DNA of 60,933 nt, from the NCBI GenBank assembly GCA_028280165.1, contig JANQMI010000207.1, positions 1 to 60,933 on the forward strand, in the 5' to 3' direction. The stretch is from Oceanicaulis sp. (lineage in GTDB: Bacteria > Pseudomonadota > Alphaproteobacteria > Caulobacterales > Maricaulaceae). Position numbers and translations under genes: made by a program. Shown here piece after piece: positions 1 through 9,156 of the stretch. The notes beneath the pieces were generated by a model. That model was not told where the DNA came from. It made no database searches and worked only from the letters and a program-made list of their open reading frames with translations. Position 1 is the first letter of the stretch. Each line of letters begins with the position of its first letter.

Positions 1-41
1 TGCTCGAGGGTGAGGGCGTCTGCACGATCGTCGGCCGCTGA
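1..41 (+). CDS. pyrH: UMP kinase, C-terminal end only (partial)
   Basis: The window opens inside a reading frame that ends at the TGA at 39-41; only the last 12 residues (LEGEGVCTIVGR) are visible. This tail resembles the C-terminus of bacterial UMP kinases, which phosphorylate UMP to UDP. The gene immediately upstream of frr is pyrH in most bacteria, so the call rests mainly on context. The gap to frr is 33 bases, consistent with one operon. Confidence 0.7.
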   Translation, partial: LEGEGVCTIVGR

Positions 42-74
42 TTATCGTCGCGCTGGCGCAAAGGGAGAGAAATC

Positions 75-632
75 ATGTCGGAATACGACATCAATGATAT
101 CAAGCGCCGCATGGCGGGCGCTGTGGAGGCCGTGCGCAAGGAGTTTTCCGGCCTGCGTACAGGGCGGGCGTCTTCAAGCCTGCTGGATCCAATAAAGGTC
201 GAAGCCTATGGCACGCCAACCCCGATCAATCAGGTCGGCACGGTGACCGTTCCCGAGCCGCGTATGCTGTCGGTTCAGGTCTGGGATGCCAGTCTTGCGC
301 CGGCGGTCGACAAAGCGATCCGCAACTCCTCTCTGGGTCTGAACCCGGTTGTAGAAGGCCCGCTCATTCGCATTCCGATCCCGCCACTGAACGAGGAACG
401 CCGTGCCGATCTGGCCAAGACCGCCGGCGGCTATGCCGAACAGGCCCGCGTGGCAGTGCGCAATGTGCGCCGTGACGGCATGGACGCTCTGAAGCGATCT
501 GAGAAGGCTGGCGATATCAGTGAAGACGAGCAGAAAAAGCAGTCTGATCTGGTTCAGGCCGCGACTGACGACTTCATTAAAGAGATCGATGACCTGTTGA
601 AGACCAAACAGGACGAGATCACGTCAGTCTAA
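75..632 (+). CDS. frr: Ribosome recycling factor
   Basis: The product is a 185-residue protein, the usual length for ribosome recycling factor, which with EF-G splits post-termination ribosomes in the cytoplasm. The N-terminal region with the GLRTGRAS segment and the C-terminal [14 protein letters not shown] helix are characteristic of the family. The ATG at 75 follows a purine-rich GGGAGA Shine-Dalgarno at normal spacing. It lies between the pyrH end and uppS, the classic order at the head of the alphaproteobacterial envelope operon. No key region is missing. Confidence 0.97.
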   Translation: MSEYDINDIKRRMAGAVEAVRKEFSGLRTGRASSSLLDPIKVEAYGTPTPINQVGTVTVPEPRMLSVQVWDASLAPAVDKAIRNSSLGLNPVVEGPLIRIPIPPLNEERRADLAKTAGGYAEQARVAVRNVRRDGMDALKRSEKAGDISEDEQKKQSDLVQAATDDFIKEIDDLLKTKQDEITSV

Positions 633-670
633 CTGCTGCCCCGGGGCGCAGCGCCAGGAGACGCCTGATC

Positions 671-1387
671 ATGGCTGATACGTCCGAGCTGTTGGTGCCG
701 CCCCACCATGTTGCCATCATTATGGATGGCAATGGTCGCTGGGCGTCTTCACGGGGGCGGCCGCGCGCCTTTGGTCATCGCCAAGGCGTGGAATCGCTGC
801 GCGAAGCGGTGCGGGCAGCGGGTGATCTAGGCGTTAAGCAGCTCACAGTCTTCAGCTTTTCCACTGAGAATTGGCGCCGGCCGGCCGAAGAAGTTGAGGC
901 GCTGTTTGAGCTTTTGCGCCGGTTTGTGGCCGCCGATCTTGACCGACTCGCCGATGAAGGTGTGTGCATCAAGGTTATTGGCCGCAATGAAGATCTCAGC
1001 GACGACTTGGTGAAGATCATTGAGAATGCTGAGGCGCGGACCGCTCAGAATACGAAATTCAAGCTTGTGATTGCCTTCAATTACGGCGGGCGGGACGAGA
1101 TTGTGCGCGCGGCGCGGCGAGCGTGTCGCGATAGCGGCGGCGATCTGAGTGGCCTGACCGAAGCCGAGTTCGCGAAATATCTCGACACCACCGATATGCC
1201 CGATCCCGACCTTGTTATCCGCACCGGTGGCGAGCACAGGGTTTCGAACTTCTTGTTGTGGCAAGCCGCCTATGCAGAGTTCGTGTTTACTGACGTCCTC
1301 TGGCCGGACTTCGGTGAAGCGGACCTCAAAGCGGCGCTTGAAGTCTATGCCCGCCGCAAACGCCGTTATGGGGGCGTCAATGGCTGA
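671..1387 (+). CDS. uppS: Isoprenyl transferase (undecaprenyl diphosphate synthase)
   Basis: This 238-residue cis-prenyltransferase condenses isopentenyl diphosphate units onto farnesyl diphosphate to make the C55 carrier lipid for peptidoglycan and O-antigen. The MDGNGRW signature near residue 18 contains the catalytic Asp19. The C-terminal RTxGExRxS pyrophosphate-binding segment is present as RTGGEHRVS, with Gly and His where Ser and Gln are commoner, followed by NFLLWQ. An AGGAG ribosome-binding site precedes the ATG. The stop overlaps the start of cdsA by 8 bases, indicating translational coupling. Confidence 0.96.
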   Translation: MADTSELLVPPHHVAIIMDGNGRWASSRGRPRAFGHRQGVESLREAVRAAGDLGVKQLTVFSFSTENWRRPAEEVEALFELLRRFVAADLDRLADEGVCIKVIGRNEDLSDDLVKIIENAEARTAQNTKFKLVIAFNYGGRDEIVRAARRACRDSGGDLSGLTEAEFAKYLDTTDMPDPDLVIRTGGEHRVSNFLLWQAAYAEFVFTDVLWPDFGEADLKAALEVYARRKRRYGGVNG

Positions 1388-2216
1388 CAGCGATCGTCCA
1401 GGGCGGCGTCCGCCGGGCGATCCAGTCTTCCTTCGCAGGGTGTTGTCAGCGCTTGTCCTGGGCCCGATTGCGCTTGGGCTTACCGTTATTGGCGGTCATG
1501 CCTTCGCGATCTTTATTGCTGCCTTCGCAGCGGCCATGGCCTGGGAATGGGTGCGAATGTCGGATAAGGACGCGCCACCAAGAGCCTTTTCGATTGCCAC
1601 CGGAACGGCTGTCGGGGCTGCGCTTTTGTCCGCCCAGGGCGCGGTGGAATGGACCCTGTTCTGGATTGTCGCTGGAACGCTTGCCGCCTTCTTCGACCGT
1701 CGGCCTCGCGGCCGGGCCTGGGAATCGGTTGTGGGTGTGGCCTATGTCGGAGCGACAGTGGCCATCTTGATCAGTATGCGGGGCGAGGGGCTTGAAGGGC
1801 TAAAGGCGGTGGCCTTCCTACTCGCCGTGGTTTGGGCGGCTGACACATTTGCCTATCTGGTGGGGAGCTGGATTGGTGGACCAAAACTACTGCCGGCGGC
1901 CAGCCCCAACAAAACCTGGGCAGGGCTGCTGGCAGGGCTCGCCTTTGGGGTTGTCGCCGGGCTTCTGCTCGCAGATTGGGTTGGATTGGATGGTAGGCTT
2001 GCCTTGGCGCTGGCCATACCGACCGCAGTCGCAGCTGTGGTTGGCGACCTGTTGATGTCGCTGGCCAAACGCCGTTTCGGCGTGAAGGATGCAGGATCAC
2101 TTATTCCAGGCCATGGTGGCGTACTGGACAGGGTTGATGCGCTGATGTTGGCAACGCTGCTGGCTGGTGCCATCAGCATTGCGTCGCCGGGCCTTTGGCC
2201 GGGAGGGGCGGCGTGA
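1380..2216 (+). CDS. cdsA: Phosphatidate cytidylyltransferase
   Basis: The product makes CDP-diacylglycerol from phosphatidic acid and CTP at the inner membrane, feeding all phospholipid synthesis. It is about 278 residues with some seven hydrophobic segments. It carries the C-terminal CDP-alcohol signature region (KRRFGVKDAGSLIPGHGGVLDRVD), where the Lys and two Asp residues are family hallmarks. I chose the ATG at 1380, which overlaps the uppS stop; an in-frame ATG at 1368 is an alternative. The frame stays open upstream to 1212 only because it runs through uppS. The stop overlaps the GTG of dxr as GTGA. Confidence 0.94.
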   Translation: MADSDRPGRRPPGDPVFLRRVLSALVLGPIALGLTVIGGHAFAIFIAAFAAAMAWEWVRMSDKDAPPRAFSIATGTAVGAALLSAQGAVEWTLFWIVAGTLAAFFDRRPRGRAWESVVGVAYVGATVAILISMRGEGLEGLKAVAFLLAVVWAADTFAYLVGSWIGGPKLLPAASPNKTWAGLLAGLAFGVVAGLLLADWVGLDGRLALALAIPTAVAAVVGDLLMSLAKRRFGVKDAGSLIPGHGGVLDRVDALMLATLLAGAISIASPGLWPGGAA

Positions 2217-3394
2217 GCGGTCGCACAGTCAGCATTTTGGGAGCGACCGGATCTGTCGGTCAGGCCACGATCGATTTGATCGAGCGCGCTCCGGCCGGTC
2301 AGTTCGAAGTGATTGCGCTGACCGCCAATTCCAGCGTTGACGAGCTGGTCCAAATCGCCAAGCGCGTGGGGGCTAAGTTCTGCGCCGTTGCCGATGAGAG
2401 CGCCGGGGCTGCCTTGGCCGATGCCCTGGCCGGCACCAATATCGCCCACGGGGCTGGGCAGGACGCGGTTCTCGACGCCGCGCGGATGGAGGCGGACTGG
2501 CTTATGGCTGCGATCGTCGGTGCGGCCGGATTGGCCCCGACGCTCGAAGCTGTGCGCCGCGGCACTTATGTCGCCTTTGCCAACAAAGAGGCGCTTGTTT
2601 GTGCTGGCACATTATTCATGGGAGCGGCGAAGGCCTCAGGTGCAACCCTGCTACCGGTGGATTCTGAGCATAACGCCATCTTCCAAGGCTTTGACGAAGG
2701 CCATCGGGCCGGTATCCGCCGCATCATCCTTACCGCCTCTGGCGGACCCTTCCGCAATGCGTCCCTAGAGGCGATGCAGGCCGCCACACCGGCTGAGGCT
2801 GTGGCGCATCCCACGTGGAACATGGGCGCGAAAATCTCAGTGGATAGTGCGACCATGTTCAACAAAGGCCTTGAAATCATTGAGGCCTGCCATTTGTTCG
2901 ATCTGCCGGAATCTGAGGTGGACGTCCTGATCCATCCTGAATCCATCGTCCACGGTTTGGTGGAATATGCGGATGGCGGGCTTTTGGCTCAGCTTGGCGA
3001 ACCGGATATGCGCACGCCAATCGGCCATGCACTGGCCTGGCCGGAGCGCATGGAAACTCCAGTGAAGCGCTTGGATCTTGCGCACTTGTCGGACCTGACT
3101 TTCCAAGCTGTTGATACCGTCCGTTTCCCCGGTCCGGGTATCGCACGCGCGGCGTATAATGCGGGCGGATGTGCGCCTGCGGTGCTCAACGCGGCCAACG
3201 AAGTAGCGGTCGCAGCCTTTCTGAACGGTAAGATCGGTTTCCTTGACATTGCCCAGACGGTTTCGGACTGTCTGGAGCGTGGGGATCAGGCAGGTCTTTC
3301 GGGGACAGCACCAGCCGATTTTGATGCTGTGTACAACGCTGATCGCGAAGGTCGGCGTTTTGCGGCCGAAGTTATCGCGCAGCGGCAAGGCTAG
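2213..3394 (+). CDS. dxr: 1-deoxy-D-xylulose 5-phosphate reductoisomerase
   Basis: Dxr catalyses the first committed step of the MEP isoprenoid pathway, converting DXP to MEP with NADPH. The 393-residue product has the N-terminal NADPH loop GATGSVG, the metal and substrate motif VDSEHNA, the SGGPFR loop, the flexible-lid region HPTWNMG, and the SVDSATMFNKGLE and HPESIVHG signatures. The start is taken as the GTG at 2213, which overlaps the cdsA stop and follows a GGGAGGGG ribosome-binding site; a TTG at 2195 is a weaker alternative. It supplies precursors used by uppS two genes upstream. Confidence 0.97.
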   Translation: MSGRTVSILGATGSVGQATIDLIERAPAGQFEVIALTANSSVDELVQIAKRVGAKFCAVADESAGAALADALAGTNIAHGAGQDAVLDAARMEADWLMAAIVGAAGLAPTLEAVRRGTYVAFANKEALVCAGTLFMGAAKASGATLLPVDSEHNAIFQGFDEGHRAGIRRIILTASGGPFRNASLEAMQAATPAEAVAHPTWNMGAKISVDSATMFNKGLEIIEACHLFDLPESEVDVLIHPESIVHGLVEYADGGLLAQLGEPDMRTPIGHALAWPERMETPVKRLDLAHLSDLTFQAVDTVRFPGPGIARAAYNAGGCAPAVLNAANEVAVAAFLNGKIGFLDIAQTVSDCLERGDQAGLSGTAPADFDAVYNADREGRRFAAEVIAQRQG

Positions 3395-3425
3395 TGGCCC
3401 AGGCGCGCTGAAGTAAGGACGCCCG

Positions 3426-4634
3426 ATGATTGACTTTTTCAGTGCCGGTGCGCTTTCGCTCGTTGCCTTTGTTATGGTCATTTCCTTTGTCGTGGTGATC
3501 CATGAGCTGGGCCACTACTGGGCCGGTCGATGGTTTGGCGTGCATGCCGAAGCGTTTTCAGTTGGATTTGGGCCCACCTTGTTCAGCTGGCCGGATCGTA
3601 ATGGAACCGTGTGGCGGATTGCCGCCTTACCCTTGGGCGGCTATGTGCAATTTCGTGGCGATCGCAATGCGGCGAGCGCACCAGATCGAGCGATCTTGGA
3701 GCAGCTGAAGCGCGAGACGCCAGAGGCGGACACCATTTTGCATTTCAAACCAGTCTGGCAGCGCGCGATCATTGTCGGGGCTGGGCCGATCGCGAACTTC
3801 CTGCTCGCCATTGTGCTGTTTGCGGGTGTCGGGTTGATGCGCGGCGATTACGTGCAGCCTTTGCAGGTGGCGTTTGTTGCCGAAGAGTCAGCGGCATCAG
3901 CGGCTGGATTTGAGCGCGGTGATCGCCTTTTGAGTCTGGACGGCGTTGAACCTGCCAACGATCGCGAAGTGATCCAGTTCATCCGTATTCGAGCTGAAGA
4001 GCCGATCGACTTCTTGGTGGACCGGGGCGGGGAGCAGCTCGTTTTGACCGCCGCACCGCGTCGCGAAATGATCCCTGATGGCTTTGGTGGGGAGCGCCCG
4101 CTCGGGCGACTTGGGGTGAGATTTGAGCCCGCGGGTCCCGTCCAGATCACCTGCTGTGCCTGGTATGAGGCCCCGGCCTATGGGGTCGCGATGACCTGGG
4201 ATATGACAGCAACTTTGGTTGAATTCCTTGGTCGATTGGTCACGGGGCGGGCCTCAATCGAATTGATGAATGGACCGATTGGTGTGGCCACCACATCAGG
4301 TCAGCTTGCCAATGCCATCGTGGATGCTGAACCCAGTGAGCAGGCCGCGCAGTCGGTGTCGGCCACCGTATTTGAGCGCGCTTTCAGATTGTTTCTGGCC
4401 TTCATCACGATGTCGGCTTTGCTTTCGGTCACACTGGGTTTGATGAACCTTCTACCCATACCGGTACTCGACGGCGGCCATCTGGTGTACTACGCGTACG
4501 AGGCAATAACGCAGCGACCACCTAGCCCTGCAGTGCAGGAAGCCGGTTTCAAGCTCGGCTTAGTCCTGCTAGTGGGTATGATGGTCGTGGCGACTTGGAA
4601 TGATTTGAGCTATTTGCGCGATCTGTTTTCGTAA
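3426..4634 (+). CDS. rseP: RIP metalloprotease RseP (site-2 protease)
   Basis: This 402-residue inner-membrane zinc protease cleaves transmembrane segments such as anti-sigma factors and leftover signal peptides. The HELGH zinc motif lies in the first membrane helix (about residues 27-31). The second active-site motif NLLPIPVLDGGHL, which contributes the third zinc ligand Asp, lies near residue 345. A PDZ domain is visible around residues 140-200 (GFERGDRLLSLDG). The gene sits between dxr and bamA, as in many proteobacteria, and fits an envelope-stress role. Confidence 0.96.
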   Translation: MIDFFSAGALSLVAFVMVISFVVVIHELGHYWAGRWFGVHAEAFSVGFGPTLFSWPDRNGTVWRIAALPLGGYVQFRGDRNAASAPDRAILEQLKRETPEADTILHFKPVWQRAIIVGAGPIANFLLAIVLFAGVGLMRGDYVQPLQVAFVAEESAASAAGFERGDRLLSLDGVEPANDREVIQFIRIRAEEPIDFLVDRGGEQLVLTAAPRREMIPDGFGGERPLGRLGVRFEPAGPVQITCCAWYEAPAYGVAMTWDMTATLVEFLGRLVTGRASIELMNGPIGVATTSGQLANAIVDAEPSEQAAQSVSATVFERAFRLFLAFITMSALLSVTLGLMNLLPIPVLDGGHLVYYAYEAITQRPPSPAVQEAGFKLGLVLLVGMMVVATWNDLSYLRDLFS

Positions 4635-4671
4635 GATGGCAGTGTTTGTGCAACGAGGGACGAGGGCATTG

Positions 4672-7062
4672 ATGACGCGTTTTTTCCAGGCACTGGCAGC
4701 AGTGTTCGCTGGCGTGGCATTTGCAGCCACGGCACCAGCGCAAGCGCCGGCGTCCGCAACTCAACCCGTGCCCGCACAGCAACAGCCGCAACAGCCTCAG
4801 GCCCAACCGATCCTGCGTATCCAGGTGGAGGGCAATCAGCGCGTCGAAGCGGATACCATTTTGTCCTATCTGCTGGTGCGTCCGGGTGAGCTTCCTGACC
4901 CGCGCTTGATCAATCTGTCGATCCAGACGCTGTATGGAACCAATCTGTTCTCCGACGTTCGTATCGCCATCGATGGAACCTTGATGGTGGTATTCGTTCA
5001 GGAAAATCCGATCATTAACCGCGTCATCCTGGAAGGGAATCGCGCGGTGGGTGATGAACGTATCACCGACGAAATCGAGCTGCAGCCGCGCGCGATTTTC
5101 ACTCGGTCTCGGGTCCAGTCGGATGTCCAGCGTATTCTGCAGGTTTACCGCCAGTCCGGTCGCTTCGCCGCGCAGGTGACACCGCAAATCGTTGAGCTGC
5201 CGCAAAACCGTGTCGATCTGGTTTTTGAGATATCCGAAGGACCGGTGACAGGTGTGCGCCGCATCGCTTTTATTGGCAATGAAAGCTATGCGGACCGGCG
5301 TCTGCGCGGCGAGATCGTTACCACCGAGGCTCGCTGGTGGCGCTTTTTCTCCAGCAACGACAATTACGATCCCGATCGTATCGAATTCGATCGCGAGCAG
5401 CTGCGCACATTCTACAATGACCGTGGCTTTGCAGACTTTCGCACAACGTCCGTCGTGGCCGAGCTGACCCCGGATCAACAAGCCTTCTATGTCACGTTCA
5501 ACATTGATGAGGGCGAGCGCTATGATTTCGGTGAGATTGAGATCGAAACCGGCATTTCGGACCTCAACATCGAATTCCTCGAAGCGGCCGTTCCGACGCA
5601 AAGCGGAGATCTTTATGTCGGCAGCTTGATCGAAGAATCAGTCGACACGCTGACCTTTGCTGCTGGCGCGGCCGGCTATGCCTTCGTGGATATCAACCCG
5701 CAGGTCCGCGTCAACCGCGAAACCCAAACCGTGGATATCACCTATGTGATCAACGAAAGTCCGCGTGTTTACCTCGAACGCATTGATATCGTTGGAAACA
5801 CGCGGACGCTTGATCGTGTGATCCGGCGTGAGCTCGACATTGTTGAAGGCGATGCCTTTAACCAGGCCTTGCTGGATGTGTCGCGGGCACGGGTTGGCCG
5901 CCTGGGCTTCTTTGAAGATGTCACGGTTGAGCCTTTCCAGGGGTCTGCCCCGGATCGCGCCCGCGTCCAGGTGGCGGTTGTTGAGCAGCCTACCGGTGAA
6001 TTGGCCTTCGGCGCTGGCTTTTCGTCAACGGATGCCTTCCTGGTCGATTTCTCGATTTCTGAACGCAATTTGCGCGGACGCGGCCAATTCCTCCGCCTTC
6101 GCGTATCGGCCAGTTCCCGCCGTCAACAGATCGATATTCGCTTTACCGAACCGCGATTCCTGGATCGCAATCTGGCGGCCGGTTTTGACCTGTTCCAGGT
6201 GCGCTCTGACTTCTCAAGAGAAGCATCCTTCGAAACCGAATCGACCGGGTTCTCGCTTCGGGCCGGTTTCCCGCTCACCCGTGCCGTTCAAGCCGGTATC
6301 AGCTACACGCTGCGCAATGATGAAGTGCGGACGTTTGGCGGGGTGTCTTCGTCCATCGAACGCGCACAGGGTTCACGGGTCACCTCATTGATGGGTTATT
6401 CCTTGTCTTGGAACCGGGTTGATGACCCGCGTGAGCCGTCCAACGGCTTTAGAGTCAGCTTCAATCAAGATTTCGCCGGAATTGGGGGCGATGTTCGCTA
6501 TGTCCGCTCTGAACTCCAGGGCGGAATTTATCGGAGTGTGTTCCGGAATGACATTGTGCTCAGCTTAACCGGTGAAACGGGGTATCTCTTCTCCTGGGGA
6601 GGGGATACCGCCCGGATCAACGACCGCTTTTTCCGCGGCGGCAACTCTTTCCGCGGCTTTGAAACCGCAGGGATTGGTCCGCGCGTGGTTCAACGCCGCG
6701 AGCCCGATGAGGATGGGGATGCCTTCATTTCCCGTGATGCTCTGGGCGGCAATTTCTACGCGATCAGCGCCTTGGAATTGGCCTTCCCATTGGGATTGCC
6801 TGAGCAGTATGGGATCCGGGGCAGCCTATTTACCGAAGTGGGCACACTTGGGCTTCTTCCAAGCGAAGACCAGCTTGATGATGATGGCACGGAAAATGCC
6901 GTCTTCACGGTGGATGATCTCTCGCCGAGGGCGTCTGCCGGATTGAGCGTCTTCTGGGATTCGCCTTTCGGACCGGTCCGATTCGACTTCGCGCACGCCT
7001 TTGTCAAAGAAGACTATGATCGGGCGCGCTTCTTCAGATTCAGCACGAGAACAGGGTTCTAA
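4672..7062 (+). CDS. bamA: Outer membrane protein assembly factor BamA
   Basis: BamA is the essential outer-membrane Omp85 protein that folds and inserts beta-barrel proteins. The 796-residue product has a signal peptide (MTRFFQALAAVF... cleaved near AxA-Q), five POTRA-type repeats over roughly residues 40-410, and a C-terminal 16-strand barrel. The barrel contains the SFRGFETAGIGPR segment matching the conserved (V/I)RGF loop 6 motif, and the chain ends in phenylalanine as outer-membrane barrels do. I prefer the ATG at 4672, preceded by purine-rich sequence and giving a normal signal peptide, over the in-frame ATG at 4636. A Pro/Gln-rich linker follows the signal. Confidence 0.96.
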   Translation: MTRFFQALAAVFAGVAFAATAPAQAPASATQPVPAQQQPQQPQAQPILRIQVEGNQRVEADTILSYLLVRPGELPDPRLINLSIQTLYGTNLFSDVRIAIDGTLMVVFVQENPIINRVILEGNRAVGDERITDEIELQPRAIFTRSRVQSDVQRILQVYRQSGRFAAQVTPQIVELPQNRVDLVFEISEGPVTGVRRIAFIGNESYADRRLRGEIVTTEARWWRFFSSNDNYDPDRIEFDREQLRTFYNDRGFADFRTTSVVAELTPDQQAFYVTFNIDEGERYDFGEIEIETGISDLNIEFLEAAVPTQSGDLYVGSLIEESVDTLTFAAGAAGYAFVDINPQVRVNRETQTVDITYVINESPRVYLERIDIVGNTRTLDRVIRRELDIVEGDAFNQALLDVSRARVGRLGFFEDVTVEPFQGSAPDRARVQVAVVEQPTGELAFGAGFSSTDAFLVDFSISERNLRGRGQFLRLRVSASSRRQQIDIRFTEPRFLDRNLAAGFDLFQVRSDFSREASFETESTGFSLRAGFPLTRAVQAGISYTLRNDEVRTFGGVSSSIERAQGSRVTSLMGYSLSWNRVDDPREPSNGFRVSFNQDFAGIGGDVRYVRSELQGGIYRSVFRNDIVLSLTGETGYLFSWGGDTARINDRFFRGGNSFRGFETAGIGPRVVQRREPDEDGDAFISRDALGGNFYAISALELAFPLGLPEQYGIRGSLFTEVGTLGLLPSEDQLDDDGTENAVFTVDDLSPRASAGLSVFWDSPFGPVRFDFAHAFVKEDYDRARFFRFSTRTGF

Positions 7063-7066
7063 CGTG

Positions 7067-7660
7067 ATGTACCGTCAATTTATCGCCGCCATGGGCACAG
7101 CTTTCGTGCTGGTCATGGCTCTTTCCAGCCTTGCTCAAGCGCAGCAGATTCTCGTCATGAACGAGCAGCGCATTCTGCGTGAAAGCGCTGTGGGTTCTCA
7201 TATCGCTACCGAGCTGGAGCGCATTGGCACAGAAATGCAGGCTGAGCTGGCACCGCTGGCCAACACTGTTGCTCAAGAGAATGAAGCCCTGACTGCAGAG
7301 ACGTCGGTGTTGTCCGAAGAGGCTATTCGCCAGCGTCCGGATCTGCTGACACGGCTGCAGGCCCTCCAGGCTGATGCCGCTCAATTTGAGCAGCGCCGCC
7401 AGATTGCAGCGGCCGAATTGCAAGCCACCGAGCGCGCTGCAATGCAGCCGGTTCTCGCGGCCCTTCAGAATGTCCTCCAGGAGCTTGTTGAAGAGCGCCA
7501 GGCCATTCTTCTGATTGACCGGGCTCAGGTCGTGTTCGCCGCTGAATCGATCGATGTCACCGATGCTGCGATCGCGCGGATGAATGAGGTGATCCCGACC
7601 ACGCCGGTCAACCGTGTGCGCCTGCCGCAGCAGCCGGCAGCGGACGCTCCGGCACAATAG
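7067..7660 (+). CDS. skp: Periplasmic OmpH/Skp-family chaperone
   Basis: The product is a 197-residue exported protein with a signal peptide (about residues 1-26, ending ALSSLAQA-Q) followed by the OmpH/Skp fold. It starts with a short beta strand (ILVMNEQRIL), then a long charged helical hairpin rich in Glu, Gln and Ala, and a return strand (AILLIDRAQVVFA). Skp holds unfolded outer-membrane proteins in the periplasm on their way to BamA. The ATG at 7067 is 4 bases after the bamA stop; the GTG at 7064 just before it is equally possible. A Pro/Ala-rich tail ends the protein. Confidence 0.9.
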   Translation: MYRQFIAAMGTAFVLVMALSSLAQAQQILVMNEQRILRESAVGSHIATELERIGTEMQAELAPLANTVAQENEALTAETSVLSEEAIRQRPDLLTRLQALQADAAQFEQRRQIAAAELQATERAAMQPVLAALQNVLQELVEERQAILLIDRAQVVFAAESIDVTDAAIARMNEVIPTTPVNRVRLPQQPAADAPAQ

Positions 7661-7671
7661 GGCGAGACGTC

Positions 7672-8691
7672 ATGGGGGCCGATCCGCGGTTCTTCGAGCG
7701 GCTCGGCCCGCTATCAGCCGGCCAGTTGGCCTCTCTGGCGAAGGCAGAGCTGGTTGGGGATGCTGACGCTCAGGTTTCTGACTTCACGACGCCAGACAAG
7801 GCGTCGGCGGGCGATGCCTTTTTCCTGACCTCCTCTGAACCGCCCGAAGGGGTAACCGGTGCAGTTGCGATCAGTGCGGACAGCCAGGTGCTGGACCAGG
7901 CCCCTGGACTTGCCGCGGCGCTGATCCATTCTGACCCTAAAGTGGCTTACGCCGCTCTGGGCGAGGCGCTCTATCGCGTCCGTCGGCATGTGGCTTCAGC
8001 TCACCCAATTTCTCAAAGCGCTCGAGTGGCTGGAAGCGCTCACATTGGGCCCGGCGTTCTCATCGGTGATGATGCCATTATTGAGGATGGCTGCGAGATC
8101 GGGGCGGGAGCCGTTATTGGTCCGGGCGTTGTCGTCGGCGAGGGTAGCCGCATTGGCGCACGCGCGAGCATCCAATGCACGCTCATCGGCAAGAATTGTG
8201 AAATCTATGCCGGCGCGGTGATTGGTGAGGCGGGCTTTGGTCTTACGCCTGGCGAAGAGGGGCTGGTTAGCCTTCCGCACTTCGGTCGCGTTATTCTAGA
8301 GAATGATGTGGTGATTGGGGCCTTGTGCACGATCGACCGTGGTATGCTTGATGATACGATTTTGCGACGCAATGCGCGGATCGATAATCACTGCCATATC
8401 GCCCATAATGTCGATGTCGGCCAGTCGGTGATTATGGCCGCCTTTGCAGGTGTGTCGGGATCGGTGAAGATCGGTGACGGAGCCCAGTTCGGTGGTCGAG
8501 TGGGCGTTGCAGATCACCTCACCATTGGCAAAGGGGCCCGTTTGGCGGCCGATGCGGCCATTATGCGTGATGTTCCGGCTGATGAAATGTGGGCGGGCTC
8601 GCCGGCTCAACCCATTCGCAGCTTCATGCGAGAGACCGCGTGGATCCGTCGACAGGTACATGGCAAGGCCTCCAAACGAACGAAGGACTGA
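7672..8691 (+). CDS. lpxD: UDP-3-O-acylglucosamine N-acyltransferase
   Basis: LpxD adds the N-linked acyl chain in the third step of lipid A synthesis. The 339-residue product has the N-terminal uridine-binding domain (about residues 1-100), a left-handed beta-helix of hexapeptide repeats (GPGVLIGDDAIIEDG onward), and the NHCHIAHNV segment carrying the catalytic histidine. A C-terminal helix (RETAWIRRQVHG) completes the family architecture. It starts 11 bases after skp and is followed 2 bases later by fabZ. Confidence 0.96.
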   Translation: MGADPRFFERLGPLSAGQLASLAKAELVGDADAQVSDFTTPDKASAGDAFFLTSSEPPEGVTGAVAISADSQVLDQAPGLAAALIHSDPKVAYAALGEALYRVRRHVASAHPISQSARVAGSAHIGPGVLIGDDAIIEDGCEIGAGAVIGPGVVVGEGSRIGARASIQCTLIGKNCEIYAGAVIGEAGFGLTPGEEGLVSLPHFGRVILENDVVIGALCTIDRGMLDDTILRRNARIDNHCHIAHNVDVGQSVIMAAFAGVSGSVKIGDGAQFGGRVGVADHLTIGKGARLAADAAIMRDVPADEMWAGSPAQPIRSFMRETAWIRRQVHGKASKRTKD

Positions 8692-8693
8692 GC

Positions 8694-9152
8694 ATGTCAG
8701 AGCCAGGTGTGAATATCGGGCCGGATGAAGTCTTGAAGCGGCTACCACACCGCTATCCCTTCCTCCTGGTGGACCGCGCAGAAGACTATCGCGAAGGCGA
8801 ATCCATCGTCGGGATCAAATGCGTGGCGGCGAGCGAACCGCACTTTCCCGGCCATTTCCCGGAAAACCCGGTGATGCCCGGTGTCTTGATTATTGAGGCG
8901 CTGGCTCAGACCGGCGCGCTGTTGATGTCTAAGACACTCAATGCCGATATTTCACGCACTGTGATTTACTTCATTGGCGTGGACAAAGCCCGCTTCCGCA
9001 AACCGGTCCGGCCCGGCGATGTCTTGGAAATGCCGGTCTCGATCGTCAAGCAAAGCCGGGGCATCTTTAAGTTCGAAGGTGAGGCGCGCGTGAATGGTGT
9101 GAAGGTCGCAGATGCCACCTTCTCGGCGACATCGGCCCCCAAAGAGGACTAG
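8694..9152 (+). CDS. fabZ: 3-hydroxyacyl-ACP dehydratase FabZ
   Basis: FabZ dehydrates 3-hydroxyacyl-ACP in fatty-acid elongation and competes with LpxA/LpxD for hydroxyacyl-ACP, which explains its place among the lpx genes. The product is 152 residues, the normal length. The hot-dog fold active site is plain: HFPGHFP with catalytic His54 and the MPGVLIIEALAQ helix with Glu68. The ATG at 8694 directly follows the lpxD stop; the longer open frame upstream lies entirely within lpxD and is ignored. Confidence 0.97.
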   Translation: MSEPGVNIGPDEVLKRLPHRYPFLLVDRAEDYREGESIVGIKCVAASEPHFPGHFPENPVMPGVLIIEALAQTGALLMSKTLNADISRTVIYFIGVDKARFRKPVRPGDVLEMPVSIVKQSRGIFKFEGEARVNGVKVADATFSATSAPKED

Positions 9153-9156
9153 CGCC

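Noticed and set aside
4549..5601. 350-codon minus-strand open frame opposite bamA
   Set aside because: It is antisense to bamA POTRA repeats, with no recognisable domain and no ribosome-binding site.
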